Shown here one piece after another: positions 52,645 to 62,700 of a stretch of DNA of 64,000 nt; position 1 is the stretch's first letter; each line of letters starts with the position of its first letter. Made by a program: the position numbers and the translations under genes. The DNA is taken from contig JAWKMZ010000001.1 of NCBI GenBank assembly GCA_041391965.1, forward strand, positions 124,001 through 188,000, given 5' to 3'. The notes under the pieces were generated by a model. The model had not been told where the DNA came from. It ran no database searches and worked only from the letters and a program-made list of their open reading frames with translations. Source of the DNA: JAWKMZ01 sp041391965 (GTDB lineage: Bacteria; Bacteroidota; Bacteroidia; Flavobacteriales; Flavobacteriaceae).

Positions 52645-53346
52645 TCAAAAATACTTCCCAATCCATTTACAATTTGGAATGCCTTCAACGGCACTTACCA
52701 AGACCTTGTCAGGAAAAGAGGCCATCACGTTTGGGTCTGTTTTATGGATGTGTTCAATTTTATATTCGACAAAATTGAAGCCTGCCTTGAGTTTTAAATT
52801 GTAATGATAGGTAATGTTGGCATCGCCATCATCCATCATTCTGGTCTGCTCACATTCGCCTTCGTACTGAAATGCTTTTGCTACATAAATCAATTCAAAA
52901 TAAGAACCCAATATGGGCTCTATATAAGCTGGGTCCTCCACCCAAGGCATCAGGTTTTCGTCAGAAACCGCAAAAATGACGCCTACATAGCGATTGTCGC
53001 TCGTCCAAAGCGAAAGGGCTCCTGTATCAACTGATGCGATATTATCCTTGCCAGAAAGCACTTCACTTGCGTTGTCACAAACATCAAAAAGCGTATAGGC
53101 CACATCGGTCATAAAATTGTCCTTGGTTTCTTTTGATAGTTGTGGCAGTTCAGTTGGAATGTCAAATTGAATGTCGCCAGATGGTGACATGGTGCCTATT
53201 TTAATGGGTTGCTCCATCCCAAAAGGAATGACCATAACATTGACATCCAAACTTTTAAATGGGTAATTATCCAATTTTGGCTGTGATTGAACAGAACTTA
53301 AACTCAATGCAACAAGGCAAATTATAAATAAATTGATTTTTTTCAT
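52645..53346 (-). CDS. Secreted hypothetical protein
   Basis: 233 aa from the ATG at 53346 (signal peptide MKKINLFIICLVALSLSSVQSQ); an upstream in-frame start at 53388 would overlap the previous gene and hide the signal. No family recognised. The mature part is mixed alpha/beta and has four cysteines (CDN, CEQ, CKW among them) that could form disulfides. The DNA looks more GC-rich than nearby genes. It starts 4 bases after the T9SS repeat protein gene and is probably in its operon, so an envelope role is likely. Confidence 0.7.
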   Translation of the reverse strand: MKKINLFIICLVALSLSSVQSQPKLDNYPFKSLDVNVMVIPFGMEQPIKIGTMSPSGDIQFDIPTELPQLSKETKDNFMTDVAYTLFDVCDNASEVLSGKDNIASVDTGALSLWTSDNRYVGVIFAVSDENLMPWVEDPAYIEPILGSYFELIYVAKAFQYEGECEQTRMMDDGDANITYHYNLKLKAGFNFVEYKIEHIHKTDPNVMASFPDKVLVSAVEGIPNCKWIGKYF

Positions 53347-53350
53347 GGGT

Positions 53351-54766
53351 TTAGCTTTTTTTGAATTTGATGGTTTGTGTGTTTCCATTTTTTTTAGTGA
53401 CTTTTAAAATGTAAATCCCTGAACACAGATAAGAAATGTTCAATTGGTGATTGGTTTGAAACTTATTATTTGATTGTAATTCTTGACCTAATAAATTATA
53501 GATGTTTACATGAAACTGAATGCCTTCTTTTGACTTAACATGAATCATATCATTTACTGGATTTGGCCATAAAATCACGTCTACTTTACTTTGAGTAAAC
53601 TCCTCATTTCCCAAACTTGATACCTCAATTTCTATAAGACTACCCTTAGGATTTGAACCATTAGAAGAATCGAAGTCCAATTTCTTACTAAAGGTATTTG
53701 TTGAAATATTATATTCAAAAATAGTTCCGTCATTATTAGTCCCACCATAAAAGGTTAAACCGTATAAGTTACCATTACTAGCTTTCAATAAGTTACCAGT
53801 TGGAGAGAATCCGGTTTCAGAACTAAAATCAAGTATCTTATTGAAAGATTCTAATAATATATTATACTCATAAAATACACCATAATTATTGGCACCACCA
53901 TTTTTAGTAAAACCATATAGCTTTCCGTTTGAAGCCTTTATAAGACTTAAATATGGGGAAGAACCACTATTAGAATCTTCAAAATCAAATTTCTTTGTGA
54001 TGATATCAGAAGAAATATTATATTCAAAAATGGTCCCACCACCATTAGCGCCACCACCATTAGCAGTTCCATAAAGAATATTATTTTCTACTTCAAGAAG
54101 GATTGATGGAGATCGCCCAATTGTTGTATCGTCAAAGTCAATTAATTTGCTGTACATTTCTGTTGTGTAGTTGTATTCATATAAAACGCCCCAATCATAA
54201 ATACCACCCCTATTTGTCACACCATAAAGTTTCCCATTTGTAGCTTCTATAACATTACCATATATATTTTTACCCATATTAGTGCCATCAAAATCCAACT
54301 TTTTAGTAAGCGTATTGGTGGCAATATTATATTCAAACAAAGTTCCAAAATCATTTGTACCACCATATAAGGTTGTGCCATAAAGCTTTCCATTTGATGC
54401 TATAATAACATTTGAATAGGGATTTCTTCCTGAATTTAGTCCATCAAAATCATGTAGTTTGGTATATATTTCTGTAATTGGGTTATATGAAAAAAGTACG
54501 CCCATATCATTTGAGCCACCTCTTCCTGTTGTTCCATATATTAAGCCATTATCATAACAAAGTTTACCATTGTCTGGGCGACTTCCATCTGTTCCATTAA
54601 AATTATAAACTACAGTTTGGTTTTCCCCATTGGCATCGGTTTTAAAAATAACACCAAGGTTATTTGTGCCCCCAGAATTTGTCATGCCATAAAGCATTTT
54701 AGTTTGCGCTTTGCTAAAGCTAAAAATCAAAAGAGCTAGCAGCATAAAATGCAATTTTAGTTTCAT
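53351..54766 (-). CDS. T9SS-exported protein with about seven GGxxxxG(T/V)xFxY repeats (TIGR03803-type)
   Basis: 471 aa from the ATG at 54766, with signal peptide MKLKLHFMLLALLIFSFSKAQ; an earlier in-frame start at 54811 would overlap the neighbouring gene. The body is about seven repeats of about 50 residues with LYG(T/V/F)T..GG....G(V/T)(L/I)(F/Y)EYN...(T/K)K..DFD, a form known as the Gloeobacter/Verrucomicrobia repeat, likely beta-propeller blades. C-terminal T9SS type A domain: VILWPNPVNDMIHVKS, VNIYNLLGQELQ, YLCSGIYILKVTKKNG, IKFKKS. Cell-surface or secreted, ligand unknown. Confidence 0.88.
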   Translation of the reverse strand: MKLKLHFMLLALLIFSFSKAQTKMLYGMTNSGGTNNLGVIFKTDANGENQTVVYNFNGTDGSRPDNGKLCYDNGLIYGTTGRGGSNDMGVLFSYNPITEIYTKLHDFDGLNSGRNPYSNVIIASNGKLYGTTLYGGTNDFGTLFEYNIATNTLTKKLDFDGTNMGKNIYGNVIEATNGKLYGVTNRGGIYDWGVLYEYNYTTEMYSKLIDFDDTTIGRSPSILLEVENNILYGTANGGGANGGGTIFEYNISSDIITKKFDFEDSNSGSSPYLSLIKASNGKLYGFTKNGGANNYGVFYEYNILLESFNKILDFSSETGFSPTGNLLKASNGNLYGLTFYGGTNNDGTIFEYNISTNTFSKKLDFDSSNGSNPKGSLIEIEVSSLGNEEFTQSKVDVILWPNPVNDMIHVKSKEGIQFHVNIYNLLGQELQSNNKFQTNHQLNISYLCSGIYILKVTKKNGNTQTIKFKKS

Positions 54767-54770
54767 GGTT

Positions 54771-56420
54771 CTAATTTTTAATGAACTTGATGGTTTGAGA
54801 ATTTCCTGCAATTGCTGTTACTTTTAAGAAGTAAAGTCCTTTTGATAGGTTTGAAACATCTATAGATGATTTAGACTGATGGTATTTTTTTGTTAAAACC
54901 TGTTGCCCAAGTTGATTGTAAATAACCACATTATACAGATCTGTGATTTGAGTTGAAAGGTTTAAAAAATTGGACGTAGGATTTGGGTCTATTTTTAAAG
55001 CTGATAAGTTAATATTATCAACAACCGATAATTCTTGATCTAAACGCCAAAGTTCAGAACCATAAGTGTTATTTCCTGCACCAAAAACAACAATGTTGTT
55101 AAGTTCTGTAATGTACCCAATATTAGTACAGCACGAAGCACCTGGAATAATATCTGTTAAACGAATGGTTCCTTCAAATGTTCCATTGGTTTTCCATAAT
55201 TCCGCACCATTAGTACCGTCATTTGCAGTAAAATACAATTCATTCCCTATACTTGTAAAACTTCTGGGACTAGAGTCATTGCTTCCTGGATTAATATCCT
55301 TTACTATGATTGTACCTTCTGAAGTGCCATCAGTTACCCATAATTCATCTCCAAAATCATCGGTAGTGGCTTGAAAATAAAGCAGATTATTAAATACATA
55401 GAAAAAACTTGGGTTAGAAGAAGCTAATCCTGGATTAATATCCTTTACTAATCCTGTACCTTCTGGCGTACCATCACTCACAAATAATTCATAACCAGTT
55501 GTGTCTGTGACAGTATTATATCTTTTTGCGGAAAAATAAAATTTACCGTTGTAATAGGCTTTTGTATTAATATTGTTCTGATTATATAAAATATAACCTT
55601 CTTCAATTATTTGTGTGTTTTCTAAAGAGCCATCGCTTTTCCATAATGACTTTATACCATTATCTCCTAATGCACTAAAATACACCCAATTCCCAATTGC
55701 TGTAATATCTCCAACTTGACCACTTGCTGGGCCAGTTTTTATATCTTTAACCATAATAGTGCCACTTTCAGTGCCATCAGACACCCAAAGTTCGGCACCA
55801 TAAACACCATCATTAGTTCTAAAAAACAATAGGCCATTTTCTGTAGGAGTAAGTAATCCTGTACCTGCATTTGCAGTAGAGTTTGGACGAATATTTTTCA
55901 CTAAAATAGTTCCTTCTTCTGTTCCATCACTTTTCCATAGTTGATCTTTATTGTAAAGATCCGTTGAAGCTGTAAAAAAAAGTGTTCCATTAACATTGGT
56001 TAAATAGTTTAAACTACTTGAGCCAGCCCCAACACGAATGTCTTTCACTAACATTGTTCCCGTTTCAGTACCATCGGTTAACCAAAGTTCATAGCCTGCG
56101 GTTCCATCATTAGCTATAAAAAAAACAACATCATTAACTTTAGTTAGATTGCTAAGGCCGCTTGTATTTGTACCTGGCAATATGTCTTTTAGCAATTGTG
56201 TTCCATTTGTAGTGGCATCTGTAATCCATAATTCAGCACCCAAGCCACTTGCATTTGCCACAAATACTGCAGTATTTTGAAGTTTGGTTATTTCCGAGGG
56301 GTTGCTACTGCTTGTACCTGAATAAATATCCTTCACTAGACTAGCTTGAGCATAAGAAAATGCCAAAATATGAAAAGTAAAAAAGGATAAAAGAATTTTA
56401 TAATGTAATGTTGTTTTCAT
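54771..56420 (-). CDS. T9SS-exported protein with eight or nine ELWxTDGTxxGTxxVKDI repeats
   Basis: 549 aa. Signal peptide to about residue 25 (FSYAQ). The body is repeats of about 48 residues, each with V-FF-A-DG-GYELW(V/L/K)(T/S)DGT-EGT(I/M)(L/I)VKDI(N/R)PG, the type found in large surface proteins of several phyla and probably forming propeller blades. C-terminal T9SS type A domain: LKIDPNPTSNFLNLST, VVIYNQLGQQVLTKK, VSNLSKGLYFLKVTA, IKFIKN. It lies 4 bases upstream of the other repeat protein gene; the pair look like products of a common design (propeller plus CTD) with different repeats. Confidence 0.88.
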   Translation of the reverse strand: MKTTLHYKILLSFFTFHILAFSYAQASLVKDIYSGTSSSNPSEITKLQNTAVFVANASGLGAELWITDATTNGTQLLKDILPGTNTSGLSNLTKVNDVVFFIANDGTAGYELWLTDGTETGTMLVKDIRVGAGSSSLNYLTNVNGTLFFTASTDLYNKDQLWKSDGTEEGTILVKNIRPNSTANAGTGLLTPTENGLLFFRTNDGVYGAELWVSDGTESGTIMVKDIKTGPASGQVGDITAIGNWVYFSALGDNGIKSLWKSDGSLENTQIIEEGYILYNQNNINTKAYYNGKFYFSAKRYNTVTDTTGYELFVSDGTPEGTGLVKDINPGLASSNPSFFYVFNNLLYFQATTDDFGDELWVTDGTSEGTIIVKDINPGSNDSSPRSFTSIGNELYFTANDGTNGAELWKTNGTFEGTIRLTDIIPGASCCTNIGYITELNNIVVFGAGNNTYGSELWRLDQELSVVDNINLSALKIDPNPTSNFLNLSTQITDLYNVVIYNQLGQQVLTKKYHQSKSSIDVSNLSKGLYFLKVTAIAGNSQTIKFIKN

Positions 56421-56431
56421 AATTATAGTCT

Positions 56432-56914
56432 TTAATTAAATATTTGAAATTGTTGATTTAATAAATTTGCTAAAATGGCCTCATTAAAAAAAGCGATATA
56501 CCCTAAAGAGAAAATTAGAACAGTTAGAATAATGGCCAAAATGACACCATCCTTTCTTCCGGGTTCTAAAACGGCCATACTAGGTTTGTTTGGATTATAA
56601 AAAACATTGACTTGCTGTCCTTCCTGATATTTTTTCTCAAACTCTATGGCACGGTTTTTTTTATAATATTTAGTGTTTGCAAAAAAGACGCGTTGATTTT
56701 TAAAGGCTTCACCTTGTACCTGATAGCTGTATTCTAAATTCATTTTTATTTCACTTGCCGAGATATTAATGGTTTGAATAGTGCCTTGTACTTTTGGCCA
56801 TAGTTTTGATTTATTTGCTAAATACCAGATATACATGGTATTAAGTAACAATGGCAATATGACCATCATTAAAATGAGGCCTGTTATTTGGTATTGTGTG
56901 AGTCCATGAAACAT
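56432..56914 (-). CDS. DUF3592 membrane protein
   Basis: 160 aa with hydrophobic helices at about 8-30 and 122-142 and, between them, a soluble region with the DUF3592 layout: WPKVQGTIQTINIS, LEYSYQVQGEAFKNQRVFF, YQEGQQVNVFYNPNKPSMAVLEPG. The function of the family is unknown. It lies in the same direction 11 bases upstream of the ELW-repeat gene, probably in one transcript. Confidence 0.82.
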   Translation of the reverse strand: MFHGLTQYQITGLILMMVILPLLLNTMYIWYLANKSKLWPKVQGTIQTINISASEIKMNLEYSYQVQGEAFKNQRVFFANTKYYKKNRAIEFEKKYQEGQQVNVFYNPNKPSMAVLEPGRKDGVILAIILTVLIFSLGYIAFFNEAILANLLNQQFQIFN

Positions 56915-56924
56915 CTTAATAACA

Positions 56925-57479
56925 TTAATAATTATCCAATTTTTCTAAATCTGCTTTTTTAATATAAGACCACAAAACATTTGGATGTTCTGGTCCTTCA
57001 AGAACTATTCTAAACCGATTTTTATATACAAATTGAATGTCAAATCGTTTAATTTTAGGTTGTAAAAAAGCAATGGTTTTATACCCATCCCGCTCTTTTA
57101 TAATATACTCCGTGCCTTCTGGTGCGTTTTGCTTCGCGCTATATGACATTTCAAAATTTTTAATCACCGAATTATCTTTTACGGCATCATTTATAGAATA
57201 ATTATAACTGCTTTGATAGCTTCCATAACTTGCTGTTGCCAAGGGTTCTCCTGGAACTACAAAAATGTTAAACCGTTTATTAGTTCCTATATATTCTGGA
57301 AAAAATGCTTCAAATTGTGCTTTGGTCAAAACAGATGTCTTCATCTTACTCATTTCCTGTTTTGGATTTTGCGCTTCCTCCTTGTGGCTTGTAGTCAAAA
57401 CATCTGTTGATTTGGATTCCTTTTTACATGATAAAAGAATTGCACAAAGGCTAAAAATGATGGTGATTGTTGTTCTCAT
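56925..57479 (-). CDS. Lipoprotein of unknown function
   Basis: 184 aa. Lipobox LLSC (Cys near residue 18) followed by KKESKS, then an unstructured Lys/Glu/Thr-rich linker (to about 50) and a mixed alpha/beta domain with FEAFFPEYIGTNKRFNIFVVPGEPLATASYGSYQSSYNYSIND parts and an aromatic C-terminus. No family recognised. It precedes the DUF3592 gene by 10 bases in the same direction. Confidence 0.75.
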   Translation of the reverse strand: MRTTITIIFSLCAILLSCKKESKSTDVLTTSHKEEAQNPKQEMSKMKTSVLTKAQFEAFFPEYIGTNKRFNIFVVPGEPLATASYGSYQSSYNYSINDAVKDNSVIKNFEMSYSAKQNAPEGTEYIIKERDGYKTIAFLQPKIKRFDIQFVYKNRFRIVLEGPEHPNVLWSYIKKADLEKLDNY

Positions 57480-57484
57480 AAGAT

Positions 57485-57581
57485 TTAAATGTTAGCGATA
57501 AACCACTGCAATTCCTGTGGCATATCCATTGGTTGGGCGATAGGTTGGTCTATACGTTTTTTAATCATGTAGTCAAGGCCA
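57485..57581 (-). other. Coding-like remnant or microprotein region between two genes
   Basis: The 100-base gap between the DUF4412 and lipoprotein genes is GC-richer than true spacers here. On the minus strand an ATG at 57566-57568 opens 27 codons (MIKKRIDQPIAQPMDMP and on) to a TAA at 57485. In another frame of the same strand the bases read TYRPTYRPTNGYATGIAVVYR, split: TYRPTYRPTNG then YATGIAVVYR, ending at a stop, which looks like a protein C-terminus. Either a short gene or the decayed end of a lost one. Confidence 0.35.
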
Positions 57582-58397
57582 CTACATAAACTTATAATCT
57601 GATTTTTTGATGGTTTTTGAAATTTTTTCGAGTCCTACACACTCTATATGGGCATCTCTTTTATGATTCTTTAAACTTCTCATGTCCATGGAAATCATAA
57701 GCACCTTGTCTTCTAGCTTAAAATAATTTTTGAGTTGTACAGGAATTTTGGTTTGCTGGTTTTTATAGATGTCATCAAAACTTACTTCGGCTTCATTGGT
57801 AAAGTACATCTCTGTTTCAAACTCATCATTGGTAGCCTTGACCCCTTTGCAATGGTAACCCATAATGGTTTTATCTGGTAATTGCTCAAAAGTGAATTGC
57901 CCTGATTGGTCTTTCATTTCTTCTACATCCAAATCGTCTGGCATCTGGTTGGCCATTCCGAGGTTGTTACCTTGGGTTTCCATAAAAATAACCGTCAACT
58001 TTCTACCATTGTCCATCACGGTAAACATATGGTCCATGGCAATGGATGAAAACCCAAAATATGGCGCTCCTGGTTCCAAATAATAATCGAACACCATGTC
58101 GCCTTCTTTCGTAGTCATTTTCAAGGTATATTTCCAACTAAAATCATAGGCATTTGGTACATTTGCAGGATCTGCTTTTTTTTGATTCACTCCTCCAAAA
58201 GGATTAGCTTCAAATACCTTATCCATAGATTTTGAGGTTTTTTCTGCGGCTTTATTGGCAGTTTTTTCAACAACAACATCTTCTACTTTTTTTTCTACAC
58301 GATTTTTTAGTTTTTTAAGAAATTGAGCCTGTGAGCTTGCAATAAAAATAATAGAAAACAGAAATGCTGCTATAAAACGAGTATTTTTACTTTTCAT
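57582..58397 (-). CDS. DUF4412 domain secreted protein
   Basis: 271 aa. Signal peptide to about residue 24 (SSQAQ), then a basic/helical segment (FLKKLKNRVEKKVEDVVVEK, about 25-65) and a beta-rich DUF4412 domain from about 85 (WKYTLKMTTKEGDMVFDYYLEPGAPYFG, MDNGRKLTVIFME, DKTIMGYHCKGVKATNDEFETEMYFTNE). Such proteins are predicted periplasmic or lipid-binding, with no established role. First gene of the minus-strand accessory run, divergent from the sigma factor gene. Confidence 0.82.
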   Translation of the reverse strand: MKSKNTRFIAAFLFSIIFIASSQAQFLKKLKNRVEKKVEDVVVEKTANKAAEKTSKSMDKVFEANPFGGVNQKKADPANVPNAYDFSWKYTLKMTTKEGDMVFDYYLEPGAPYFGFSSIAMDHMFTVMDNGRKLTVIFMETQGNNLGMANQMPDDLDVEEMKDQSGQFTFEQLPDKTIMGYHCKGVKATNDEFETEMYFTNEAEVSFDDIYKNQQTKIPVQLKNYFKLEDKVLMISMDMRSLKNHKRDAHIECVGLEKISKTIKKSDYKFM

Positions 58398-58481
58398 TTT
58401 GATTTGTTTTTTAATGATTTATCTTTAGTGTTATAAAAAAACCAAATGTTAACCTCGTCCTAAAAAATTTCTCTAATTTCA

Positions 58482-59033
58482 ATGGAACAACTGTATGTTG
58501 ATGCTTTAAAAAACAATGATGCTAAGCTCATTAAAAAGCTTTACAAGGCGTTTAGAAATGAGTTTTTTGCGTTTTCAAAGAAATATCATATTGCACAAGA
58601 TGACATAGCAGACATCTACCAAGAGGCTTTTTTAGCTATTAGAAAACATGCTATTTCAGGAAAGCTTTATGAGGTCAATAGCAGTTTTAAAACCTATTTT
58701 TTTGGTATTGGCAAACATCTTATCTATAAAAAATTAAAGGATTACGCATCTAAACAATTGTATGATGTAACATTGCACAAACAGGAAGATGACTACGAAG
58801 AAATTAGCATTGATCAAAAAAATGTGTTAACTGAAGAACAAGCGCTGTTAAGAATTCAATTTAAAAATTTAGGAAAAAAATGCCAACAAATGTTAACATT
58901 GAGCTTTTACAGAGGACTAACCAATGAAGAAATAGCAGCATTGGAAGGTTACGACAGTGAAGCAGTGGTAAGAAGTCAAAAATCACGCTGTTTAAAAACT
59001 TTAAAAAACCTCATCAAAAAATCTCCAAGATGA
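58482..59033 (+). CDS. ECF-type RNA polymerase sigma factor
   Basis: 183 aa sigma-70 family member with regions 2 and 4 only. Region 2 (about 10-75) holds AFSKKYHIAQDDIADIYQEAFLAIRKHA with the -10-binding helix; region 4 (about 120-178) has LTLSFYRGLTNEEIAALEGYDSEAVVRSQKSRCLKTL, the -35-binding helix-turn-helix. The start ATG of the next gene overlaps its stop by 4 bases (ATGA), the usual arrangement for an ECF sigma and its membrane partner. Confidence 0.92.
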   Translation: MEQLYVDALKNNDAKLIKKLYKAFRNEFFAFSKKYHIAQDDIADIYQEAFLAIRKHAISGKLYEVNSSFKTYFFGIGKHLIYKKLKDYASKQLYDVTLHKQEDDYEEISIDQKNVLTEEQALLRIQFKNLGKKCQQMLTLSFYRGLTNEEIAALEGYDSEAVVRSQKSRCLKTLKNLIKKSPR

Positions 59034-59749
59034 TACCAAACGAAACACTAATTGAATATTATTTTTCAAAAAAATTATCTGAAGAGGAATTCTTAGAATT
59101 TGAAAACCTGTATAACACTGACACCAAATTTAAAGAAAAAGTTGATTTTTTAAAAAACATTCAAGCCGTTTCTGAAGCAGAAGATGACGCACAATTTAAA
59201 ACTAAATTGGCAACTTTAGAACTTCATATTTTAAAGAAAAACTCTCCATGGCTAAAACCTTTATCAGCCGTTGCTGCAATCCTCATCATTGCGTTGGGCA
59301 TTCATTTTTTTATCAATAGAAGTATCCATGAAGAAAAATTGTTTTCATCGTATTTTGAACCTTCTAAAAACGTGAGTGTACCCATTGTGCGCTCTGAAAC
59401 GAATGAAAATCTTTTGAATAATGCTTTTATAGCATACAGCGAAACCAATTATGATAAAGCGTTTCCTTTATTTGAAAAAGCATTTGAAAACACAAAAAAT
59501 TCAGAATTATTGTTTTATGAAGGAAATGCTCTTTTAGCTTCAGGCAAAACAGAACGTGCCATCGAAAAATTCAAACAACACCTTACTTACTCTGATGTTT
59601 TGACCAATCGTTCTCATTGGTATTTGGCATTGGCTTATTTAAAAAAGAATGATTTGAAAAGTGCAAAGCATACGCTGAAAGTATATCTCAATACTGGTGA
59701 CCCATTTAAAAGAGAAGAAGCCAAATCACTTCTTAAACAATTGGATTAG
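59030..59749 (+). CDS. Membrane TPR protein, probable anti-sigma partner of the adjacent ECF factor
   Basis: 239 aa. A cytoplasmic N-terminus of about 75 residues (LIEYYFSKKLSEEEFLEFENLYNTD, in the manner of anti-sigma ASD-like helices), one transmembrane helix (about 78-96; LSAVAAILIIALGIHFF) and an extracytoplasmic part with about three TPR units (about 125-238; ALLASGKTERAIEKFKQHL, YLALAYLKKNDLKSAKHTL). Translational coupling to the sigma gene supports an anti-sigma role. Its last 24 bases overlap the convergent CHAT gene. Confidence 0.82.
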   Translation: MIPNETLIEYYFSKKLSEEEFLEFENLYNTDTKFKEKVDFLKNIQAVSEAEDDAQFKTKLATLELHILKKNSPWLKPLSAVAAILIIALGIHFFINRSIHEEKLFSSYFEPSKNVSVPIVRSETNENLLNNAFIAYSETNYDKAFPLFEKAFENTKNSELLFYEGNALLASGKTERAIEKFKQHLTYSDVLTNRSHWYLALAYLKKNDLKSAKHTLKVYLNTGDPFKREEAKSLLKQLD

Positions 59750-62700
59750 GCGTTTTCTAAAAACAAATAGCAACAAAAGCAAGATAAAAAGGCAGTACCA
59801 ATAGTAAGTACCAGATTTTACAAGTGCATCTGTATTGCCAGTAAGCACAAAACCAGACCAATAATATGGATGTTTCAAAAGTTCATCATCGGTATGTTCT
59901 AAATAATCTAATTTTGCATTTTTAAGCGCTTCATCTTTCTTCTCACCTTGCTTTAGATGCTCATAAAAATAAGTCATCACTTTTGATGTTGCTTCATCAT
60001 CCACTTTCCATAAACTCACAACAGTACTTGGTATTCCTGCGTAGTTAAATGCTCTTGATAAACTAATGACACCTTCGCCGTTTTCATAAAACCCATTACC
60101 TGTTTCGCAAGCACTTAAAACCACCATATTGGCATTAAATGTTTCATTATATAGCTCAGAAATAAACAATTGCTTGTCTTTTCCGTAAAAATTAAGCGAA
60201 GAATAATCTGGCTGTGTTTCATTAATATTTGAATGCATTGCCAAGTGCAATACATTAAATTGATTTGATTGATTTAAAAACTCTGCCTTTGATGCGTTTA
60301 AAAATGCTTTTCCTTTAAAAATTTTTAAAATAGCATTTATCTCTTTTGGTGCATTTGGCAATTTAGCTCCTACGTTTGACGCGCAAAACGCACCCAATTT
60401 AACGGATTCAAAATTAGATGTTGTGGCTTTTTGCTCATTGTAAAGCAAAAGCGATGTTGCGTAACCAATATTAGGCATATGTTTGTCTAAAATAAGAGAT
60501 TCAAAAGGAAAACTATGCAAAGCACCATCGGGAATAATGGTTATTTTTTCATACGTCTTATACTCATCGTTTTCAAATAATAGTCCTTTTAATTGATTTA
60601 ACAATGCTTGGTAATTTTGCTGTCTGTTTTTTAGTGTTTCTAAACAACTTTTTAGTGTATTAATCACTACATCTTTATTTTTTACAGACCATAATTTGAT
60701 GGTTTTATTGGATATTAAAAACGAATACAACTTGGTGTCTGTTTGAATATATTTTAAAACAACTGCATTGTTTTCTAATCCTTTTTGTAGGTTGGTTACA
60801 TCAAAATCTTTGATATTGAACTGATAATAAGACTCATTTTTTTGTTTTATGGTATCTTGTATTTTTAATAAGGCTTCTTTTAATTCATATATTTTTTCTT
60901 TCCAAAGCATAACTTTTTCTTCTGGATTGTTTGCAACGCTAAGCATTGCTTTTTGATAAAAATTGAGTTGCGCTTTGATACCTTCTTCTTTATTAATCAA
61001 AGCTTGAGGAAGATCTAACTGTTGTCTTTGGTTGTTAAAAACAAATTTGGACCATGTTAATTTTGAACTATTGTTTTCTATGGCATTAATAACTTTTATG
61101 AGTAGTTTTTCATTTCTGTAATTTTCTAAAGCATTTAATAAATGTGTATTTATAGCATTATAGGTTATGTACAATGTGTTATTGTAATGGTTTCCTAAAT
61201 ATAATTGCTCATAAATTTTAGAAGCTAACAAATATCTATGTGTTGCTTTTTGTAGGTTTATATAATTGTTTGTGTGTTTAAACATGTCCATATAAAAATT
61301 GCCCATTGCCAAAAAACCATCTATAACCTCAAAAGATATTAAAGGTTTTAAATTATCAATAGTTAGCTGTTCTATAGTTGTATTGTCAGTTTTTAGAAGT
61401 GATAAAGCAGCGTCAAAATTGTTTTGAGCTACGTCATTTTGGGAGTTTTTATGGTTTATTTTTGCTTTTAAAATGAAAAGCTTAAACCTGTCTAATATTT
61501 CTTGTTTTTTTGATACGGAATCTAATGTTTCTAATATGGGTTTTGCTTCTAAACTTTTTTCTGAATTAAATAATAATTCTGCCTTAGCTAATAAAAAAGG
61601 GAACTCTTTGGTATAATATTTTTCTTTATAAGTTTGTTGAATTTTTATTGCTTTTTCTAACAAACTCAAGGCGTATTCTTTGTTTTTTGCTTTAATAAAA
61701 TTTGCATAAAATTTTAAAGTGGCACTTAATATATTGGTTTCAAAATTGAGTAGTGGTTTATCGGTTTTAATTTTTTTTATAATACTTTTTGCATAAAATT
61801 CTGTTTTTATAGTATCCTCTTTTCTTGAATAATGCAGCATCAAATCATACCATTCATTAAGTTGGTCTTGATAGATTTCTTCTTTATTTCTTAAGAAGCC
61901 ATTAGGTTGGGTTGCAAATTTATCACTTCTGAGTTTTTGTTTTTTTAAGATATAGGCTTCTGCTTTGTCAAAATCGCCATAGTAAGAGTACCAATAAAAT
62001 AGATTGCCATAGCACCTATAAAGAAATTGTTTATCATCATCATTATTAAGTGTTTCCCAAATGTTTTTAGCTTTTATAAGTGATTCTAATTCTTTTTTAT
62101 GAAGTCCTAAGTTTCTATACTCTACAGCTATGTTATTGTAGGCTTGGGCAACATCAGTATTGTTTTCGCCAATAATAGTTTTGTATAAGTCTAAGGATAA
62201 TTGATATTTTTCAACAGCCTTGGAGTAGTCTCCTAACTTAGAGTTGATAAAACCAATATCATAAATTAGGTCAACAAAAATTTTATTGTTTTGTGAAAGG
62301 GTATCTTTTAATATTTTTAGTCCTAATTGTGCTTGTTCAAGTGCAAATTTCCAGTTTCCTAAGTAAGCCGTTTGATGATAAATTCTATTTTGGATATCAT
62401 ATTGAAATTTTTTATCAGGATTTTTAATCTGCAAGCATAAATCTCTTGCCTTAATTGCAGATTGGAGTGCGCTATCTAAATACTGCTCACGTGTTTCTTT
62501 TGTTATTCTTTTATTTAAATTGTGATAGGAATAACTTTCAAATTCATAATAAGCTGATTGTGTGTGAAAATATTTTGCTTTCAAAAAATAAATTTCATCT
62601 TTTGATGCCTTTTTATTTTGTTTTATAGCTTGGTTTCTTAGGGCAAGTGCCTTTTGGTACTCGCCTTCAAGATGTAAAGAATCTGCTTTAATAGTTAAAC

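Noticed and set aside
57582..58397. DUF4412 gene extended past its TAG into the coding-like segment
   Set aside because: The following frames contain further stops and a frame change would be needed; treated as a separate remnant.
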